A stretch of 64,000 nt of DNA from Chalara sp. BL73 (lineage: Eukaryota > Ascomycota > Leotiomycetes > Helotiales), in contig CAKJVC010000191.1 of the NCBI GenBank assembly GCA_918026815.1, positions 1 through 64,000 on the forward strand, read 5' to 3'. Shown piece by piece: positions 54,798-64,000 of the stretch. The notes under the pieces are model-generated. The model had not been told where the DNA came from and did no database searches. It saw only the letters and a program-made list of their open reading frames with translations. Positions within the stretch are counted from its first letter, which is position 1. The number at the start of each line of letters is the position of its first letter. The position numbers were made by a program, and so were the translations under genes.

Positions 54798-55582
54798 ATT
54801 TGCACGCAAAAATTATAGAAAATATTGTCCACGTCAAGGTGAATGAAGATGAAGTATAGATAATAAAGTATGATCTAGACAATGATGTGTGCAAATATAT
54901 GGCCCTAAGATCCAGGTTGAAGCCTAGCAAAATGTTTGGTTCAGTTGAAACTTTATGAGCCTTTGTGTTGCAGTCTCAAGTGATCCCTCACCAAAAAAAA
55001 CACAAGACTTATATCAAGAAGTCTCTTCTTAGGGCGTACTGAATCACAGAGTTACGGATGATGCCGACAGCCTCTGTATCCCCCACCTTACCTGTTCAGG
55101 GGGAGCCAACAAAATGAGAAACTTTACCGCCTGCCTATTCCGTTCTCGCCCGTTCCACCCTGGAAGGGATTAGCGTCCCGTCTAGTGACCCATGTCATCT
55201 ACGTTGAGGCTAATAGTACGACTCAGTCTGATCCACTCAGTTAACAGCTCAAGCTCGATATTCATACCTGGCCTTTTAATTCGAGACGAACAGACAACAT
55301 CTCTCTCCCCCTCGTATCTAATCTGCCATCACTTGATACATCAGCAGTTCAATTCCTTTGACTTGTTCATCTTCCTGACATCCAGCAAACCCTCAAGCTA
55401 ACCTCAATTTGCTGTCGGTTCAATTGGGTCGGCAGTTGTACAACTACTCCTATTGTAGATCATCCAAATTCCAACCATTGACCTCCGAACTTTCAACTAA
55501 GCAACGATCATCTTCAGACACTCACACAATATCCGCTATATTTGATCCGATTTTCATAGCCACGTCCCTCTTGTTCGGCACC
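54798..55582. promoter_or_regulatory. Divergent promoter region
   Basis: Holds the promoters of the nucleoside hydrolase (minus) and the membrane-anchored protein (plus). Pyrimidine-rich stretches near 55300-55400 probably belong to a 5' UTR. Confidence 0.4.
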
Positions 55583-56863
55583 ATGTCGTCCAGCTACTAT
55601 ACTGTTGGAGGCTATCTAGTGCTCATTCTTGCAGGCGGTGTTATCTATTACAGCTCAACAAAGAAGGGCGGAAAACGAGCTCAGCTCAATGCTGCAGAGC
55701 TAAGACGGGAGAAGGCCAGAAAGGCACGGGAAGAGGGGGCTCAAACTGTCACCGAGAAGGATTCCAAAGTCGCAGAAAAACCCAAGAAGAAGCCAAAGGC
55801 GAAGGCACCCGAGCCGGATTCCGAACCTCAATGGTTGTCTAATGATACAAGCAGCGATAAGGTTGATGATGCAGAGTTTGCCAGGCAAATATCAGGTGTG
55901 CAAACAGGAACTACCCTTCGGCAGGCCCCTAAAATAGGTGGGCGGCAAAAGTCTGTAAAGCAGTCAAGAGCACAGGAAAAACCAATTGCTTCTGCCAGCT
56001 CTGACACTGCTCCATCCTCGAATGCAGGTGGTGATGCCGATGATGATCAGTCCCCAATTAACTCCCCAGTACTTGGCGCTATCGATGATCGCTCTCCAGT
56101 CACAGGTGGTGATATCTCGGACATGCTTGAGGCTCCTGCTGCAGGACCCAGCATCCTACGAGTGACATCTCCAAAAGATTCTGCACCTACGAAGAAGCAG
56201 AAGACTCCAGCCGCACCTGCTCCTACCGAAACTAAGAAGCAACGACAAAATAGAAAGAAGAAAGAGGAGCAAAGCGCTCTGAGGCTCGAAGCTGAGAAGG
56301 AGCGGAAAAAGCTGGAAGAGAAGCAGCGCCGTACAGCTAGAGAGGCTGAAGGTCGAGCTGCTAAGGATGGATCCACCTTTGTGCCAACGAATGCACCATC
56401 ATCTTCTGTCTGGTCCTCAGAGGCGACAACAAATGGAACTAGTACACCTAAGCCCCATGTTGAGCTACTGGATACGTATGAGACGCCAAGCAGCAGCAGC
56501 AAGGCTGGAGGTGATATTACCCCCGATAGTGAACACACTGGTGACTGGCAGAAGCTTGCTTCGACTTTGCCATCGGAGGAAGAGCAAATCCGACAAGCAA
56601 TTGAGGACTCGGACAATTGGGAGACAGTTCAAACTCAGAAGCGAAAGAAGAAGACAAGGCCTGCGCCAGGAGAGGATGCTCAAGAAGCCAAGGAAAAGGA
56701 GAGTTCAGAAAGCGAGCAACCAAAGATATCTCAAAAACCCAAGAAGACTACATCAGCTGCACCTAGCAAGTTGACGAGCAACAACAGCTTTTCTTATATC
56801 AGTCCTAAGGAAGATGAGGCTCCATCCACCACACGCCCACAGGATGACGAGTGGGAGGTCTGA
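55583..56863 (+). CDS. N-terminally anchored, Lys/Glu-rich disordered protein
   Basis: From the ATG at 55583, 426 residues. The upstream in-frame codons lack an ATG. Residues about 7-24 ('VGGYLVLILAGGVIYYSS') form one membrane anchor. The rest is charged and largely disordered, with a coiled coil around 'EKERKKLEEKQRRTARE'. Near the C-terminus are 'QIRQAIEDSDNWETVQ', a conserved W-E-T-V element of a fungal family without assigned function, and 'DDEWEV' at the very end. The arrangement suggests an ER or outer-membrane anchored scaffold facing the cytosol. This is inference. Confidence 0.65.
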   Translation: MSSSYYTVGGYLVLILAGGVIYYSSTKKGGKRAQLNAAELRREKARKAREEGAQTVTEKDSKVAEKPKKKPKAKAPEPDSEPQWLSNDTSSDKVDDAEFARQISGVQTGTTLRQAPKIGGRQKSVKQSRAQEKPIASASSDTAPSSNAGGDADDDQSPINSPVLGAIDDRSPVTGGDISDMLEAPAAGPSILRVTSPKDSAPTKKQKTPAAPAPTETKKQRQNRKKKEEQSALRLEAEKERKKLEEKQRRTAREAEGRAAKDGSTFVPTNAPSSSVWSSEATTNGTSTPKPHVELLDTYETPSSSSKAGGDITPDSEHTGDWQKLASTLPSEEEQIRQAIEDSDNWETVQTQKRKKKTRPAPGEDAQEAKEKESSESEQPKISQKPKKTTSAAPSKLTSNNSFSYISPKEDEAPSTTRPQDDEWEV

Positions 56864-58563
56864 AAACGTCGCTGATATAGATGTTCAAATTGGCGCCAAG
56901 TCTAATACTATTTGGCCCTCGTGCTTCAGCAAACACAGCACTATGATGGATATCTTCTAGCGCCTCTCCATCTCTTCAGCTACCAGTAACATCTTTACTA
57001 CTGTTTTCTTAATTGCAATTCTGCATAGCAGAGCACGGACAGTCTCTTTCCAACTAGTTCGCTGCACATGATTATCACGTCTCGGCAACATCACACAAAA
57101 TTGGTGATGTGCGATTTTGCATAAAAGGGAACAGGCTTTGCATTTAGGAGGAACCCTTCACAATTGTATTTCCAATTCTTTCCTTTTTTTTTTCCTCGTC
57201 GGGGCGATGGTGTGAGATATCAGGCGCGATAATTGCATGGGAACAGCCCAAAAAGTTGCTGCTGGGGAGACCTTTTTATTTTGGAGACCGCCCACAAACT
57301 GTACTATCAGAGAACTTGCGAGCTGAGCTATAGCAGGATTCGCTTTCTAGCATACAATATTAACAGTTTACGACCTTGTGCCCAATTGCAACACAGTGAT
57401 TTTATGAATACTGCCAGGATATTTGAGATGCATCACAACTGACAACTAAATTTGGCCACGCTCTGGTGGTCAAGGCCCAGCAGCCAAGTACAATACCTCC
57501 TCATGCCTGTAAATGATTTGCATTGAAGGTTCAAAACTAACCCCACATCAAAGAGCCTGATATTGTGGACAATGTCCGATCATCCCCTATCACAACACAG
57601 AAACAAATGATGAGTTACACAAATTTGCAGTATCCTAATCCTTTATGTGTCACCAACAACCAAAATAAACTTCCCGAAGTTGACTTGCTAGAGCATATAT
57701 TAATACTCTGCGCCACAGCTGTTGATTTCACCTGCATACAATTATCCCAACTAGGTTCAGAAGATCGCCAATTGTTTACAAGGGTTTCCACCTTCCAAGA
57801 CCCTGAAACACCTGAACCACTTCTCCTTATTCACAAGTTTCTCGCTCATTTAGACTCTTCAAGACGCAAAAGGCGGTTTCGCTGTTGTTTTTCATTTTGG
57901 AAGCTATTCGCAACTGGATTGTCGAATCGGACATACCTCCTCTCCCCAGGCTGAAAGCGGTGAATAGGTCTGGACTACGCCTCCTTTCTGAGAACAGACT
58001 GCGCCTTACCAACATCACAAAAAACCCAACATCAATTGAAACACGGCTCAGCTCAGCTTGCTGCCAGGCTTCGGATCCTCCTGATTCTTGCTCAGGAATA
58101 TATACTTACGTCGGCGGAGTAGCATAGTTCTCAGCGTGGAGATTTACTATCAATCCCCCGTCCTGGTCCCTGAATATACCCCTCAGTGCACGGAATAAAA
58201 CCAATTGACCACAATCCGACACGTTTGGAGACAATAGAATTGGTTAGCTGTTCGCTGCAGTATCGCCAAATATATTCCGAGTCTGCTGGCCTATTTTCTG
58301 TGTGGTTCGCTCCTGTTCGCAACGATTCGGGTGCTGATTCGAAGTATATGCGGTGACGTGGTTACACACGTCTGGCAAGCATCCTACCGCTCCTCTCAGA
58401 GCCTCGAAGACCAGGGCAAGCTCTCGTTGTTATAACGAAGGCATATTTGCTTTCCAGGACCCGGAGGACCATCTACATACTCAGCCTTACCTCTTTCAAT
58501 GCCTTCGTAACATTTACCATCCTCGAGTCCGCGACGCGCCGTATAGGCTTCCTCACAAATACC
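56864..58563. other. Intergenic, no supported gene
   Basis: A plus-strand frame at 57565-57954 (129 codons, first ATG at about 57607) has no motif. The rest is AT-rich, with the 5' flank of the next gene at the right end. Confidence 0.4.
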
Positions 58564-59904
58564 ATGTCTCTCCCAGTGGCGATTCAATCAGTTCTCTACT
58601 ATATTTTGTCATGTAGCACGTGCAATAAAGTCATACACCGGCACAAAGCCAAGGCGCAGGCACAAAAGGATAGAATAGAGAAACACAGAATCGAGACAGA
58701 GCAGCCTGGCATATATCGGCACCCTTCGCCTTTCCGCACAAACCCATATTGGGAATCGGAGATAGCGATGGGACCGAATCCAGTACGGAAGAGCAAACCA
58801 AAACCGGAAAGTAAAAGCGAAAGTCTGCGGGCATTAAATACGGCAGGCCAGGGAAGCAGCATAGCGAGTAGTCGTGCTCTGAGTACGGAGCCTCCAAGCA
58901 GTCCCTCCGCGATAGAAGGTTCTCGGATATCCGGTGAGGGTTGGAATAGGAAGCTATACCAAAGAGAGAATGAGCTATTATGGGGAATTGATACTCCAGG
59001 ACCGAGACAACGATTAAAGGACGCAATAAACAAGGCGAGTTCGACCGCCGGACGATTATTTGAGGGCAGGTTGAGCGTCTTCGCAGATGATGTCGAGGGA
59101 AGCAGTGACTCGGAAGATGGGAATGAGGACAACATCGGAGCGTACTCTGTTGGGAAGAATCCGCCCATCAATGATTTGCATCCTCCAGTTGTGACTACAA
59201 TACCTACGAATAAGGCGGAGATGAGTTGGATGCTTCAGCCGCCGCCATCGGCGAAAGTTATGGAGGGAAAGGAGAGAGTCAGTTCTATAAGGAGTAGAGC
59301 AGACAGCAATATCAGCAACCGCACAGGGGGAAGCTCTACGCCACTCAATCGTAAGGCCACTGAGAAACTAGTAGGCACAAAGCTACAACAAGGCGGAACT
59401 CCATATCCTGAGCTTCGCCAGAGTAGTTCGAGACTCTCATCTCGGCACGTAACCCCAACCTCTAATGGAAAGGGACAACGCCATCCGAGAAACAGGAGCG
59501 CAAGCAACTCTGACTCTTCAGACAACATAGTGGAAAGACGAAATAAAAAGCCTCTATCAGTCTCAGTACCATCTTCTCCCGTTGCTTCCGAAAATACGGC
59601 AGAACATATTCCGCTTCCTTCCCAAGCTGTTCTCAAGAGTTCGGAAATGCGCGAATTACCTTCGCGACCGAAGCTCAGCACGATCCTCAGCTCCTCAGTT
59701 CAGGTTTTACAAGCTTCAGAATCAGCCGAGGATATGACACTGAACTCCCAAAATCCATCCGACAGTGGTCGTCAGCTCTCGCCAAACGCGAATTCTATGC
59801 CTTCAAAACTACCAAGTCTCGAAACAAAATTTCCTGCTTCGGACACTTTTACATTCCCTCATAAGGCATTAGAAGAAAACTCCGAGCCAAGGATCATCGT
59901 ATAA
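58564..59904 (+). CDS. Long disordered Ser-rich protein, unknown
   Basis: One exon of 446 residues from the ATG at 58564. A hydrophobic N-terminus ('VAIQSVLYYILSCSTC') is followed by a basic helix with 'HRHKAKAQAQKDRIEKH'. A conserved-looking 'PFRTNPYWESEIAMGPNP' and 'RENELLWGIDTPGPRQRLKD' come next. Beyond residue 200 it is Ser/Pro-rich and disordered. The N-terminal Cys pair could be palmitoylated. The same P-x-NPYW-EI--GP pattern occurs in other fungal proteins of unknown role. An upstream in-frame extension to 58447 would add hydrophobic residues but starts with a non-ATG codon. Confidence 0.6.
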   Translation: MSLPVAIQSVLYYILSCSTCNKVIHRHKAKAQAQKDRIEKHRIETEQPGIYRHPSPFRTNPYWESEIAMGPNPVRKSKPKPESKSESLRALNTAGQGSSIASSRALSTEPPSSPSAIEGSRISGEGWNRKLYQRENELLWGIDTPGPRQRLKDAINKASSTAGRLFEGRLSVFADDVEGSSDSEDGNEDNIGAYSVGKNPPINDLHPPVVTTIPTNKAEMSWMLQPPPSAKVMEGKERVSSIRSRADSNISNRTGGSSTPLNRKATEKLVGTKLQQGGTPYPELRQSSSRLSSRHVTPTSNGKGQRHPRNRSASNSDSSDNIVERRNKKPLSVSVPSSPVASENTAEHIPLPSQAVLKSSEMRELPSRPKLSTILSSSVQVLQASESAEDMTLNSQNPSDSGRQLSPNANSMPSKLPSLETKFPASDTFTFPHKALEENSEPRIIV

Positions 59905-61101
59905 TGAAGCCATGATGTACAGAGTTTAAAGACATGAGTTCGAAAGTTGGAGAAACACATTCATTGCATATATCTATTTTTATATCATTCTTATGTTCTT
60001 TCTTGTGTTCACATTCCAAAATAAGGGGATCATAGGGTTAGCATGTATCGGTGCATGGCGTTTGAATGGTTCTTTCCCCGGGCAAGGGATATTGGAGTTA
60101 TTCTTTGGGTTACGGACTTGGATGGCGAGGTGCATTGGGCTGGTCTTCTTGATGCACATATCGATCAGCGTGTTTTGAGTAGCAAGAGAAAGAATAAATA
60201 AAGTTTCAAACTAAAGCTAAGGCCTCTCGAGATCATTTTGCACAATCAGGTAAGATAATTTGATGTGGGCGTGTTTATCATCACTCATGCGTAAGGCTTG
60301 TACCGGCCCATGGTTCTGCGCCCTCCGTTTGTACTGCCTAAAATAGGATATACCCCCAAGTAAGTAAAAAAAAAAAGGTACAAGAGCCCATTAACTCCTC
60401 CCCAGTAGCACCAGCATTGCCTATCGCAGGCAAGCTTCTGCGTCTGTGAATTTGGGCGAGCCCAAAGTATTCTTTGCTAGGAAATTAAATATATTAGCAA
60501 CTGACAACCGGTTAGTCAGTAACAATAATTGATCCATATTACATAGAGGCTGCAATCCAAATCAAGCCAACTAATCTCTCTCATCTAACAATCCTATGAC
60601 TCAAGAGTTTATAATAACTTGGTAACAGTTCCATACACTGTCCCATCATAGTTACCTGGTCTGATTCACTGGAATAGTTTGAGGTTTGGAAATGTTAGGA
60701 TATGGCCATATATACTCCTAGACCTTTTTTTAAGTCACAACCTCGCGAGTCTCTTCAAAATGGGAATTAAGCCTGTCGATAAGGTGATTCCATTTTCTTA
60801 TAGCTCAAAAGAACTATTGAAATATTACTACATGTGTATGCCGTTTGCCAAGCATATGTCTTGGAGTACACAAACACTCCCTCCTGGATTTAAAGACCTT
60901 CGCTCAAATATCTCAAACCCAATCTGGATATATTGTCACCAAATGTGACGTGAACCTGCTATATCAATCGTTCTCCCAAACGCCGATGACGCAGAACCTC
61001 ATAGTCTCCTTCTGACCTCCTGCAAAGTCATGGCCATGTTCCTAAAGTGGTCACCCATCATTGATATCCTGTAATGCCTTCCTCTCCTCTCCGGAGCCAT
61101 A
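59905..61101. other. Intergenic, no gene seen
   Basis: AT-rich, with an A-run at about 60366-60375. Short frames only. Confidence 0.45.
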
Positions 61102-61591
61102 TCATGAATGCTTGACTCCCCCAATGACTGCACCTCGAACTTGCACCCAATCAATCTCATCATCCAATTGCTCGTCAACCTCCGCAACCACAACTACATT
61201 ATCTCCGCGCACAAGATAGAGCCCAAGTGGGATGATCGTAGTGGGCTCCGGATCATCTGGGGGACGGATGATGCGCTCGAATGTTTGGGTTAGGACCTGT
61301 CGCTCAGTTAGCCCAATCTCCATACGTGAAAAATATATGCGGCAAGGATCGCGCAAGTTACGCCAGCCTCCAAGAAATCCAATCGCACAAGCAGTCTGAG
61401 CGGAGAGTAAACATACCAAATTGGTCATTTGGTCGCAACTTGCAAGTGTTCCAACGAGTGTTCGTGAATCACTGGTTATGACGCAGACCTTCTCTATCCT
61501 TCTGTCAGAATCGGACTTGTAAGCTTTGCCAGACTCTACTTCTGGTAGGGAGGGATAGCTTACTGTCTACATATTTTGAGAGGAACGACAT
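61102..61591 (-). CDS. LSM8: U6 snRNA-associated Sm-like protein Lsm8
   Basis: Three exons (61591-61564, 61493-61417, 61296-61102) close exactly in phase to give 99 residues, the usual length of Lsm8. The Sm1 motif is 'VCVITSDSRTLVGTLASCDQ' with the strand-loop 'MTNLVL'. 'FERIIRPPDDPEP' follows. Sm2 is 'LGLYLVRGDNVVVVAEVDE' with the conserved RG. The C-terminal 'IDWVQVRGAVIGGVKHS' is specific to Lsm8. Lsm8 completes the nuclear Lsm2-8 ring that binds the 3' end of U6 snRNA in the spliceosome. The exon 2 acceptor 'gatag' is chosen because it alone gives the conserved 'DKKVCVI'. Confidence 0.93.
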
Positions 61592-61961
61592 TGTCGCAAA
61601 GCTCTCCTGCGATAACCCTGGGCAAAGAACGCGTGGTTACCAGAGTTTTTCGGGTCAATGGTATGGCGCGAGATAGGGTGGCAGGCAAGGAGGCGCAACT
61701 CTGGTGTGAGTAGCTAATGAGTATGAGGGGTGTAAACTGCTAGTTTTCTTGCAAGAAATGAGGTTCAAAGAGGCTGAAGCCTTGTGGATGTCTTGGCAAA
61801 ATGCGGGAGGTGGGCCGCGTCAACGACATCCAGAGCTTCCTTCCCAGCTCCCCTAGCCCTTGTAGCTACCCAGCCTACCCACCACCACCTGAACACTTAA
61901 AGTAATTATCAGCTCTGGGATTCGATCAATTGATGGTAGCGCTCTCCGAAACCAAACCAAA
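61592..61961. promoter_or_regulatory. Divergent promoter LSM8/VPS26
   Basis: The 370-bp gap separates the start codons of two divergent housekeeping genes and must hold both promoters. Confidence 0.5.
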
Positions 61962-63124
61962 ATGTCATACTTCTTCTCCACCCCTGTCGATATTGACATC
62001 GTCCTCGACGATGGAGATGATAGGCAGATGGTAGATATGAAGGCAGACAAGGGACGTAGGGAGAAGGCGCCGCTATATAAGGATGGAGAGAGCGTGAAAG
62101 GCGCTGTGACTATACGGCCGAAAGACGGCAAGAGGTTAGAGCATACGGGCATCAAGGTGCAATTTATTGGGACAATAGGTATTTCCTTCCGTGCCTCTAA
62201 CTCAAGCACAAAAGGAGCTCATTGAGTTTGCAGAGATGTTCTTTGATCGCGGTAATCATTACGAGTTCCTCTCCCTAGGCCAAGAGCTGGCCGCGCCAGG
62301 CGACCTCCAACACCCGCAAGCCTTTGAGTTCAATTTCAAGAATGTAGAGAAGCAATACGAATCCTACGCCGGCATCAATGTGCGGCTGCGGTACTTCGTG
62401 CGCGTTACTGTGTCCCGCCGGATGGCAGACGTCATTCGCGAGAAGGATATCTGGGTCTACAGCTACCGCATTCCACCCGAAATGAACTCTTCCATAAAAA
62501 TGGATGTCGGTATTGAGGATTGCCTGCATATTGAGTTTGAGTACAGCAAGAGCAAATACCATCTGAAGGATGTCATTGTCGGCAGGATCTATTTCTTGTT
62601 AGTGAGATTAAAGATTAAGCATATGGAGCTATCGATTATTAGAAGGGAGACGACAGGCGCTGCCCCCAATCAGTATAATGAAAGTGAGACGCTAGTGAGA
62701 TTTGAGGTACGTGTATCTGGAGCCGCCACACTAGCCGATACTAATGGGCGTTTAGATCATGGATGGCTCCCCATCAAGAGGAGAAACTATACCCATTAGA
62801 CTCTTCCTGGGAGGTTTCGACCTAACACCTACATTCCGAGAAGTTAACAAGAAGTATTCCACGAGATATTATCTGAGCCTTGTACTCATTGATGAGGGTG
62901 CGTTCTGCCTCGCCCCTTCCCCCCTGCTTTTCTCATCCTTTGCCCAATTCCTCCTCAATTTTTATCTGAAGAACCAAGCTGATTTGAGATAAGATGCACG
63001 AAGGTATTTTAAGCAATCCGAGATTGTTCTTTACCGTCAACAGCCTGAGATCGCTGCAGCGTCTGTTCAGCAGACACAGATTGCAGGTGCACCACCTCCA
63101 GAAAAAGCTCAGGCTGCTGCATGA
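61962..63124 (+). CDS. VPS26: Retromer subunit Vps26
   Basis: Four exons (61962-62178, 62234-62706, 62756-62897, 62994-63124) close in phase to give 320 residues. The sequence is an arrestin-like fold: 'STPVDIDIVLDDGDDRQMVD', 'YKDGESVKGAVTIRP', 'GIKVQFIGTIEMFFDRGNHY', 'ELAAPGDLQHPQAFEFNFKN', 'YESYAGINVRLRYFVRVTV', 'HIEFEYSKSKYHLKDVIVG' and 'IPIRLFLGGFDLTPTFR' are diagnostic. Vps26 forms the cargo-selective part of retromer with Vps35 and Vps29 and returns receptors from endosomes to the Golgi. The tail after 'FKQSEIVLYRQ' is short and Ala/Gln-rich, as in other filamentous fungi. Confidence 0.96.
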
Positions 63125-64000
63125 GTTGAGAGGAACAGGAGTTGTATCATAGTAGAATTCTAAGCGTTACTTAATGGAAATGAATATATCAAAAGCAGTG
63201 ATATCTTACTCAAATATTAGTTGTTCGTTTCTGTCAGACTATGAAGTGAATCATGTCTCAGCAGGCTTTTGCTGTCCGAATACTCCTGGTATTATAGGGG
63301 GATATAAAGGAGCAATACAAGACTTGTTTGAGATCCCATGGCGCATGGAGAACAAAGTGATGGCGCAGACGACATGAGAATGCTTCGTAGAGAGGTGGAG
63401 ATAACAAATTGTTAGCAAGTGCTCCTTGAGGAACAAATCCCAGCAATTGTTTTTTCCCATGTTGCATGCGCAGTAGTGTAGCTCTGTTTATACCTTGTAA
63501 AAAGAGAGTCATAGGAGACAGCAAAGCTTTAGAAAACAGCGAAACAGAACCAAAGAATAGGTAGTAATTTCTCAAAGCAGAACGGTGGGCCGTAAATACC
63601 GATCAGCTTTACATTAAGTGATATAGGGTTGTAGAACTCAGCAGAGAATGTAATCAAGGAACTGCTTCCTGATTGTTCAACTCTGGCCTTAAAATTCCAT
63701 TAGGCAAAGAAAAAGATCCACAGAGGAAAATTGAGACAAGAGTAAGAGACTGCTAATTTTTATTCATCCTTTGGATACTTGGCGCAAGAGGTTCTTCAGT
63801 AACAAAATCAAGGCCATGCTACCAAAGCTCTTCACATGTACTGTTTTGTTTACTGCAACCCCAAACGCCGCACCACAAGCCAAAATAAAGCATTACTCAT
63901 TAGTCTCTCTATCTCATTCACAGTTCTCCCTTGAATCTCTACCCATATTACTACAGCTCCTTTTGCAGCATTGCTTTGTATTGTCTCCACAGCATTTATA
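63125..64000. other. Intergenic to the window end, no gene seen
   Basis: Short frames only. The last 200 bases are pyrimidine-rich and could be the promoter or 5' UTR of a gene beyond the window. Confidence 0.4.

Noticed and set aside
56047..56616. 189-codon minus-strand frame
   Set aside because: Shadow of the Lys/Glu-rich coding sequence; no motifs.
58599..59171. 190-codon minus-strand frame
   Set aside because: Shadow of the disordered Ser-rich protein on the plus strand.
1..64000. tRNA genes, rRNA, CRISPR arrays, intact transposons
   Set aside because: None recognised on reading both strands; CRISPR is not expected in a fungal nuclear genome. A tRNAscan run would settle the tRNA question.

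Overview
This is nuclear DNA of a filamentous ascomycete (Pezizomycotina). Genes carry short GT...AG introns, mostly 40-70 nt. The window holds families typical of these fungi: a HET-domain gene, a DUF6594-like gene, a 2EXR protein, a WSC-domain protein, a class II hydrophobin, an Ish1/Msc1 repeat protein, and DHA1 and DHA2 transporters. Class II hydrophobins and the general style fit Leotiomycetes or Sordariomycetes, but the class is an inference. I saw no rRNA, tRNA, CRISPR array or intact transposon. Gene models with several exons were rebuilt by eye from splice sites and reading phase; where the phases close exactly, the entry says so.

Layout. 0-3 kb: the 3' part of an Hsp70/actin-like ATPase gene and a broken HET gene. 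4-9 kb: an MFS transporter and a secreted WSC protein. 10-19 kb: a compact block with a kinase-TPR gene, a convergent kinase-pseudokinase gene 31 bp away, a 69-residue spliced gene and a CorA-like membrane protein. 19-21 kb: two head-to-head broken metabolic genes, a UbiA-type prenyltransferase with three in-frame stops and a BAHD-like acyltransferase. 22.7-25.6 kb: two lineage-specific genes, each interrupted by one stop codon. 26-31 kb: DUF6594, 2EXR and a small membrane protein. 31-40 kb: Ish1-repeat protein, a probable mitochondrial protein, a DHA2 exporter and a haloacetate-dehalogenase/epoxide-hydrolase-like enzyme. 41-46 kb: a HEPN-motif coiled-coil gene, a CBM6 relic, a C2H2 zinc-finger gene and the hydrophobin. 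46.2-49.7 kb is a gene desert. 49.7-63.1 kb is conserved housekeeping territory: mitochondrial rhomboid protease, a Tma17-like protein, nucleoside hydrolase, two disordered proteins, LSM8 and VPS26.

The left two thirds behaves as accessory DNA: allorecognition or immune-like families, decaying genes and long spacers. The right fifth is conserved core. The most interesting material is the 10-19 kb kinase block, the HEPN-motif gene at 41.5 kb, and the CAA-to-TAA style nonsense mutations that suggest repeat-induced point mutation or a similar C-to-T process.
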